Source: Rhynchopus sp. YZ270_cl-10
Lineage: Eukaryota > Euglenozoa > Diplonemea > Diplonemida > Diplonemidae
DNA length: 64,000 nucleotides
Direction: 5' to 3'
NCBI GenBank assembly: GCA_964035575.1
Contig: OZ037865.1
Location: 1,364,001-1,428,000, forward strand
A program made the translations under genes and the position numbers. Below, piece by piece: positions 61,901 to 64,000 of this stretch; within the stretch, counting starts at the first letter, position 1; each line of letters opens with the position of its first letter. The notes under the pieces were generated by a model, which was given only the letters and a program-made list of their open reading frames with translations, searched no databases and was not told the origin of the DNA.

Positions 61901-64000
61901 GGTCGCACGCTTTGCCTTTGAAGGGGGCACCAAGGACAGCATCGGGTCGACCAACCTCACCGCCTCTGCCACGTTGGCGTACACCACGCAGAGCAGGCAG
62001 GGGAAGCATGCCCTGCTGCTGTCGCCTGCGTCGCCGTCCCTCACCATGGAGAGCTCTGCGGGGACGAACGTTCCGACACAAGGCATGACTGTGGGACTCT
62101 GGGTCAGGGTGGCGACCAAGGTCAAGGATGGGAACGTCAGCCTGGTGTCGTTTGAGGAAGGCGGGTGGTCGCTGGTGGTGTCGGATGCGCGCGATGTGGT
62201 TGTGTCGTTTGCAGGCAGCTCGGCAACCTCGTCGGTGGACGTTGGGGACTCCAGGTGGCACTGTGTGCGTGTTGTGGTTGCCGCAGACACGCTGCTGCTC
62301 TACGTGGACGACGCAGCACCGGCAGTGCTGCGCTTTGCTGAGAACACTGCAGACGTCGGTGCGATGCGGGTCAACAGCGGCCTCACCGTGCTGACGGTCT
62401 TCCTGGACGACCTGCGGATCTACCGTGGCACTGCACCTGCTGAGGAGTGGTACTCCACGGCAGCGCTGCACACTGGGGCAGACCTGTCCACCTCCTCTGA
62501 GTGGCACACCTGCGCAGCAGAGGGCCAGGTGTGCCACTGCGACACGGAGGTGCGCTTTGGGTCCGGGCGCAACTGGGTGTACGGTGAGGTGCGTACTGGG
62601 GAGGGCTTTGTGGCGTGCTCTGCGGAAGGTGTTGCGGCGCTGTCGGGTGGTGCGCATGCGGCGGCGTCGTTTGCGCGGAAGTTTGTGCGCTGCTCTGTCA
62701 CGTCTGCGAATGTCGTGAACGGCACGCTCCCCTTCGACACCATCGAGGAGTGCGAAGGATCCTGTGGTGTCGACGCACGCTGCCTGTTCTGTGCATCGCA
62801 CTGCGAGTCCCCACACTACCACCGTGAGTACTACATGCTGCGTTCCTGCGACGAGGCCACACCCGAGTACATCGGCGGAGGCTCCTCTTGCTACGGTGGG
62901 TCCTCGGCCAAGACTGCAACGCAACCATCGCAGTACACTGCCCAATGCCAATGCCGCAGCCCTACATGGAAGCGCTGTGCCACGGAAGGGAACCTCTGCA
63001 CCTGCAACGGCAGTGTCAAGTATGGGAGCCACGTAGGCTTCAGATACAGCCGTCCCGAGAACAACCAAATTCTTTGCTCCGAAGCCGTCTTTGGCGCAGT
63101 CCTGGGCAGTCCTGGTGCGTCGGGCGAGTGGTCCACGGAGAGTGCGTGCTACTGCGCAGGCACATCCTTCTACGAGAGGGAGTGGGAGGAGCTCGCAGGG
63201 TGGGGGTGCACACAGAACGACACTGCCTCGCGTTACGTGCGCTCGGACGAGGCGAGCTGCAAGCAGCTGTGCAGGCCGGACACATGCACGGGGGTGACCT
63301 TCTCTGAGGGCAGTGCAGAGTGCCAGGTGCACAGCTCCTCTTCATCGTGCTTTCCGCAGTACACAGGGGGGAATGTGTCGACGCATATCTGGAAGCCGCT
63401 GTTTGCGAAGCAGGGTGAGGAGGCGACGTGGGGTGCGGTGCCACGATGCACAGCACAGCCGTTTGTGAGCACTGCACGGTACGATGTGGCGGACTGCGAG
63501 GGGTACTGCGAGACAGAGCTGTTGTGTAGGTTTGTCACCTTCGACACGGACACAGGTCTGTGCAGTCTGTACGAGACGTGCGCCTCGACTTCCTTGGACA
63601 CAACGCAGTACAGCTCTGCGAAGCTTTTCCACCACACGCGCCCTGCACACAAGGTTGCGTCCTGGGACGTCTCAGACTGCCTCAGAGACGACAGCACCTT
63701 TGCCGTGACAGCGTGCCCCAACACCGCCCCCATGCACGACCACGAGGCGTACACCTACACCATGCAGGTGCTCTGCGTCACAGGCTACGACCACCCCCTC
63801 TTCACCCTAGGTGAGCACACCTTCACCTTGTCGCCTGACGGCGGGATCTCTACACCAGGCGGAAACTTTAGTGGTGGCATGCTGGTGGGGCAGTGGGCGA
63901 CGCTGCGTGTTGTGGTTGAGGGGGATGCGCTGAAGCTGTATGCGGGAACAGCCTTGGTGCACAGCAGGAGCATGCTGTTGCATGCACCGAGGTGGGACAG
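49983..64000 (+). CDS. Giant secreted adhesin-like repeat protein, partial at right edge
   Basis: The frame is open from the ATG at 49983 to the window end (over 4670 residues), with no intron needed. A signal peptide (LSVASLASLLGCVIATSFQC) precedes a Cys-rich domain (to about residue 205). Residues about 224-3310 are Thr-rich repeats of TETLTLPTGTA. The C-terminal part has laminin-G/concanavalin-like modules at about 3330-3500, 3595-3780, 3800-3950 and 3970-4150, Cys-rich PAN/apple-like segments at 4170-4546, and the start of another LamG-like module. The threonines are likely O-glycosylated, giving an extended stalk that presents sugar- or protein-binding modules outside the cell. The acceptor CCCCACTTCAG lies 9 bases before the ATG. 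No transmembrane anchor is visible yet; it may lie beyond the edge. A long antisense frame over the repeats is a by-product of their codons. Confidence 0.85.
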   Translation, partial: MSRRRGLSVASLASLLGCVIATSFQCAEHDECYSRHMRCPAGADCVFECSGERACVNAQLDCRDAGLCTLECSSASACVGVAVRCPATGQCSVLCDGDSACLNVDVQGAAAAVCSIGSCDAGMAKLSLASCHTAPHVAQGRVECPVIASRHRTMPVASSGVCYAVCDSRHPPSGEGLVCKAGVWGQAVCKGGTQGRDLRQRERLAAILAGGTTASATISLSRTFSLTLPTGTETQTMTLPTSTATETLTLPTGTATETLTLPTGTATETLTLPTGTETETLTLPTGTATETLTLPTGTSTETLTLPTGTATETLTLPTGTATETLTLPTGTATETLTLPTGTATETLTLPTGTATETLTLPTGTATETLTLPTGTATETLTLPTGTSTETLTLPTGTATETLTLPTGTATETLTLPTGTATETLTLPTGTATETLTLPTGTSTVTMTLPTGTSSFTHSLTHSLSESLTFSFTLPTGTATETLTLPTGTATETLTLPTGTATETMTLPTGTATETLTLPTGTSTETLTLPTGTATETLTLPTGTATETLTLPTGTATETLTLPTGTATETLTLPTGTATETLTLPTGTATETLTLPTGTATETLTLPTGTATETLTLPTGTATETLTLPTGTATETLTLPTGTATETLTLPTGTATETLTLPTGTATETLTLPTGTATETLTLPTGTATETLTLPTGTATETLTLPTGTATETLTLPTGTATDTLTLPTGTATETLTLPTGTATETLTLPTGTATETLTLPTGTSTETLTLPTGTATETFTLPTGTATETMTLPTGTATETLTLPTGTETETLTLPTSTATETMTLPTGTATETFTLPTGTATETLTLPTGTATETLTLPTGTATETLTLPTGTATETLTLPTGTATETMSLPTGTATETLTLPTGTATETLTLPTGTATETLTLPTGTATETFTLPTGTATETLTLPTGTATETLTLPTGTATETLTLPTGTATETLTLPTGTATETFTLPTGTATETLTLPTGTATETLTLPTGTATETLTLPTGTATETLTLPTGTATETLTLPTGTATETLTLPTGTATETLTLPTGTSTETLTLPTGTATETLTLPTGTATETLTLPTGTATETLTLPTGTATETLTLPTGTSTVTMTLPTGTSSFTHSLTHSLSESLTFSFTLPTGTATETLTLPTGTATETLTLPTGTATETMTLPTGTATETFTLPTGTATETLTLPTGTATETLTLPTGTATETLTLPTGTATETLTLPTGTATETFTLPTGTATETLTLPTGTATETLTLPTGTATETLTLPTGTATETLTLPTGTATETLTLPTGTATETLTLPTGTATETLTLPTGTATETLTLPTGTATETLTLPTGTATETLTLPTGTATETLTLPTGTATETLTLPTGTATETLTLPTGTATETLTLPTGTATETLTLPTGTATETLTLPTGTATETLTLPTGTATDTLTLPTGTATETMTLPTGTATETLTLPTGTATETLTLPTGTATETLTLPTGTATETLTLPTGTATETLTLPTGTATETLTLPTGTATETLTLPTSTATETLTLPTGTATETLTLPTGTATETLTLPTGTATETLTLPTGTATETLTLPTGTATETLTLPTGTATETLTLPTGTATETLTLPTGTATETLTLPTGTATETLTLPTGTATETFTLPTLSTTETLTLPTSTETETLTLPTVTLSETITLPTRTETDTFTLPTETATDTLTLPTSTATETLTLPTGTATETLTLPTGTATETLTLPTGTSTETLTLPTGTATETLTLPTGTATETLTLPTGTATETLTLPTVTGTETLTLPSLTSSLTLSLPTGTLTETLTLPTGTATDTLTLPTGTSTETLTLPTGTATETFTLPTGTATETLTLPTGTATETLTLPTSTATETLTLPTGTATETLTLPTGTATETMTLPTGTFSETLTLPSLTTSLTLSLPTGTLTETLTLPTGTATETLTLPTGTATETFTLPTGTATETLTLPTGTETQTLTLPTGTATETLTLPTGTATETFTLPTMSGTVTMTLPTGTATETLTLPTGTATETLTLPTATLTLTFSLPTGTATDTLTLPTGTATETLTLPTGTATETLTLPTGTATETLTLPTGTATETLTLPTGTATETLTLPTGTATETLTLPTGTATETLTLPTSTATETLTLPTGTATETLTLPTATESLTFTLPTGTATETLTLPTGTATETLTLPTGTATETMTLPTGTATETFTLPTGTATETLTLPTGTATETLTLPTGTETQTLTLPTSTATETLTLPTGTATETFTLPTGTTTETLTLPTATESLTFTLPTGTATETLTLPTGTATETFTLPTMSGTVTMTLPTGTATETLTLPTGTATETLTLPTGTATETLTLPTGTATETLTLPTGTATETLTLPTGTATDTLTLPTGTSTETLTLPTLTESLTFTLPTGTATETLTLPTGTATETLTLPTGTATETLTLPTGTATETLTLPTGTATETLTLPTGTATETLTLPTGTATETLTLPTSTATETLTLPTGTATETFTLPTGTATETLTLPTATESLTFTLPTGTATETLTLPTGTATETLTLPTMSGTVTMTLPTGTATETLTLPTGTATETLTLPTGTATETLTLPTGTATETLTLPTGTATETLTLPTGTATETLTLPTGTATETLTLPTATESLTFTLPTGTATETLTLPTGTATETFTLPTMSGTVTMTLPTGTATETLTLPTGTATETLTLPTGTATETLTLPTGTATETLTLPTGTATETLTLPTGTATETLTLPTGTSTETLTLPTLTESLTFTLPTGTATETLTLPTGTSTETLTLPTGTATETFTLPTGTATETLTLPTGTATETLTLPTGTATETLTLPTGTVTDTLTLPTETSSATFTLPTGTATETLTLPTGTSTETLTLPSLTESLTLSLPTGTLTETLTLPTLTATETFTLPTGTATETLTLPTGTSTETLTLPTGTATETLTLPTGTSTETLTLPTGTATETFTLPTGTATETLTLPTGTATETLTLPTMTATETLTLPTATESLTFTLPTGTATETLTLPTGTVTETLTLPTGTATETLTLPTGTATETLTLPTGTESMTFTLPTGTATETLTLPSGTVTETLTLPSATETLSYTLPTGTATATHTLSLTFTFTLPTATSTHTITLTLPTATLTSTLTLTLPTATATHTVTLTLPTATETHTLTLTLPTLTATASYTLTLPTATVSDTITFTLPTATSSATVTLTLPTATSSSTLTLSLPTATSSATYTLSLPTATSSATVTMTLPSATQTATVTFTLPTASSTATYTLSLPTSTATETLTVTHTLTLTRTETRSTSLIDDPPAGTEVWNLGGAWERVAGHAAYCDDTPCADYVQALDLGPGHAVRGNVSLPRGAFTVAFWTRNVTDEGGDAAPLFSVDPQRHLGAQCFDVTVVDSRVVVTGCGDTALRATTLFVPELALRWWVHLTFVYYDSTLAVSANGKVVLTQAWPTSSGADATSVLMLGGNATNIHRGVWRFAQVGVTAGQVLPKSLMECASAPSDTQYGYVEVEGKVPLTASLTLRGVSLPACWEACHTTYAPHSFNCGGLQHRDGMCFLFAAAELEACTASTAVIHSQKLYVPRSARHKFSFEGTTTAETSALTLSPVEFSTSGHNGGYAARFQSGTSANVAQSTAHTGCHSWTVSTWAMVDNAAASGRALFTLGDRANTTAIWVTVSSTSLYFYWATSHGWEQWNTGITVAYDTWTFYQIGYDGKRVFAHAGCNEYASREVDLVGTGSLGLGWAYSAGQYEAGTLLLDDFTLHGHFTRSCAVPDAPSTHTPFSYRLVNVETQFDNAEVLSVYPPQKLVGDSPFSLSVQLQYVVGDATRCHVALGSDVLSDFALCTESGYHVLRFGGTEYRAAYFAGDTAWHAVEVRYDGDTVHMSIDGERLAELSVSMSLTANDKVRVAHRRASSTAAGDRGTFRYRQIELKHSYTPLRAVEALTHFAALPPYQKVARFAFEGGTKDSIGSTNLTASATLAYTTQSRQGKHALLLSPASPSLTMESSAGTNVPTQGMTVGLWVRVATKVKDGNVSLVSFEEGGWSLVVSDARDVVVSFAGSSATSSVDVGDSRWHCVRVVVAADTLLLYVDDAAPAVLRFAENTADVGAMRVNSGLTVLTVFLDDLRIYRGTAPAEEWYSTAALHTGADLSTSSEWHTCAAEGQVCHCDTEVRFGSGRNWVYGEVRTGEGFVACSAEGVAALSGGAHAAASFARKFVRCSVTSANVVNGTLPFDTIEECEGSCGVDARCLFCASHCESPHYHREYYMLRSCDEATPEYIGGGSSCYGGSSAKTATQPSQYTAQCQCRSPTWKRCATEGNLCTCNGSVKYGSHVGFRYSRPENNQILCSEAVFGAVLGSPGASGEWSTESACYCAGTSFYEREWEELAGWGCTQNDTASRYVRSDEASCKQLCRPDTCTGVTFSEGSAECQVHSSSSSCFPQYTGGNVSTHIWKPLFAKQGEEATWGAVPRCTAQPFVSTARYDVADCEGYCETELLCRFVTFDTDTGLCSLYETCASTSLDTTQYSSAKLFHHTRPAHKVASWDVSDCLRDDSTFAVTACPNTAPMHDHEAYTYTMQVLCVTGYDHPLFTLGEHTFTLSPDGGISTPGGNFSGGMLVGQWATLRVVVEGDALKLYAGTALVHSRSMLLHAPRWD
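50653..59900 (+). repeat. 33-bp coding tandem array with higher-order structure
   Basis: Roughly 265 units of an 11-residue repeat. A marked unit containing ATGTCTGGGACGGTGAC recurs at 56037, 56961, 57687 and 58050; the spacings are 924, 726 and 363 bases, all multiples of 33, with 363 = 11 units. A segment with SLTHSLSESLTFSF occurs near 51340 and 53400, showing a duplication of about 2.1 kb. After about 59390 the unit lengthens to roughly 14 residues (SSATVTLTLPTAT) with different codons. Confidence 0.9.

Noticed and set aside
61341-63332. 663-residue minus-strand frame
   Set aside because: Antisense to the LamG/PAN part of the giant gene. Composition (His/Arg/Val/Cys-rich without domain pattern) is typical of a shadow frame in GC-rich DNA.

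Overview
The window looks like nuclear DNA of a unicellular eukaryote with compact GC-rich coding blocks in a T-rich, repeat-laden background. Eight host genes are supported: secreted alpha/beta hydrolase, coiled-coil protein, PP4 catalytic subunit, membrane class-3 lipase, Na+/H+ exchanger, helical protein with an EF-hand-like end, kinesin-like coiled-coil protein, and a giant secreted repeat protein that runs off the right edge. All eight lie on the + strand, and most starts are preceded within about 10-60 bases by a pyrimidine tract and an AG. Five genes carry GT-AG introns, nearly all with a GTATG donor and mostly in phase 0. Co-directional genes with a splice-acceptor-like site before each start suggest spliced-leader trans-splicing of long transcripts. 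Together with cis introns and a VIPER/Ngaro-like retroelement this points toward Euglenozoa, perhaps a diplonemid. That is inference: no spliced-leader gene or marker RNA was found.

Layout: 1-3.4 kb repeats and a doubtful minus-strand ORF pair; 3.5-4.3 kb hydrolase; 4.3-7.3 kb repeats, a 297-bp inverted-repeat element and a retroelement terminal relic; 7.3-10.6 kb coiled-coil gene and PP4c; 10.6-14.4 kb repeats; 14.4-19.1 kb lipase; 19.1-21.8 kb foldback elements; 21.8-26.2 kb exchanger; 26.2-28.6 kb repeats; 28.6-32.3 kb tyrosine-recombinase-type retroelement with split repeats; 32.3-37.5 kb repeats and foldbacks; 37.5-40.0 kb minus-strand LINE remnant with endonuclease and OTU-like domains; 40.0-41.8 kb inverted-repeat element holding another LINE scrap and a pure heptamer satellite; 42.6-49.7 kb two intron-bearing cytoskeletal or helical genes; 50.0-64.0 kb giant adhesin-like gene.

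The most unusual signal is a set of short dispersed hairpins. Two sequence-distinct groups (called A and B here) share one fold: a closing helix AGRTGA/TCATCT, a two-base bulge on the 3' side, an inner helix whose sequence varies but stays largely paired, and a loop often containing CGAGAG. A third group (D) folds as AGTG..AG / CT..CACT around a CATCC/GGGTG-like helix and is followed by a conserved tail ending in AAGTTTTC. Several copies sit in introns. They could be very small transposable elements, processed small RNAs or RNA-level regulatory elements; the sequence alone does not decide.

The host genes do not form an obvious pathway. Three encode probable surface or secreted proteins (hydrolase, exchanger with a Cys-rich ectodomain, giant repeat protein), one joins a seven-helix membrane module to a lipase, and two are coiled-coil proteins likely tied to the cytoskeleton.
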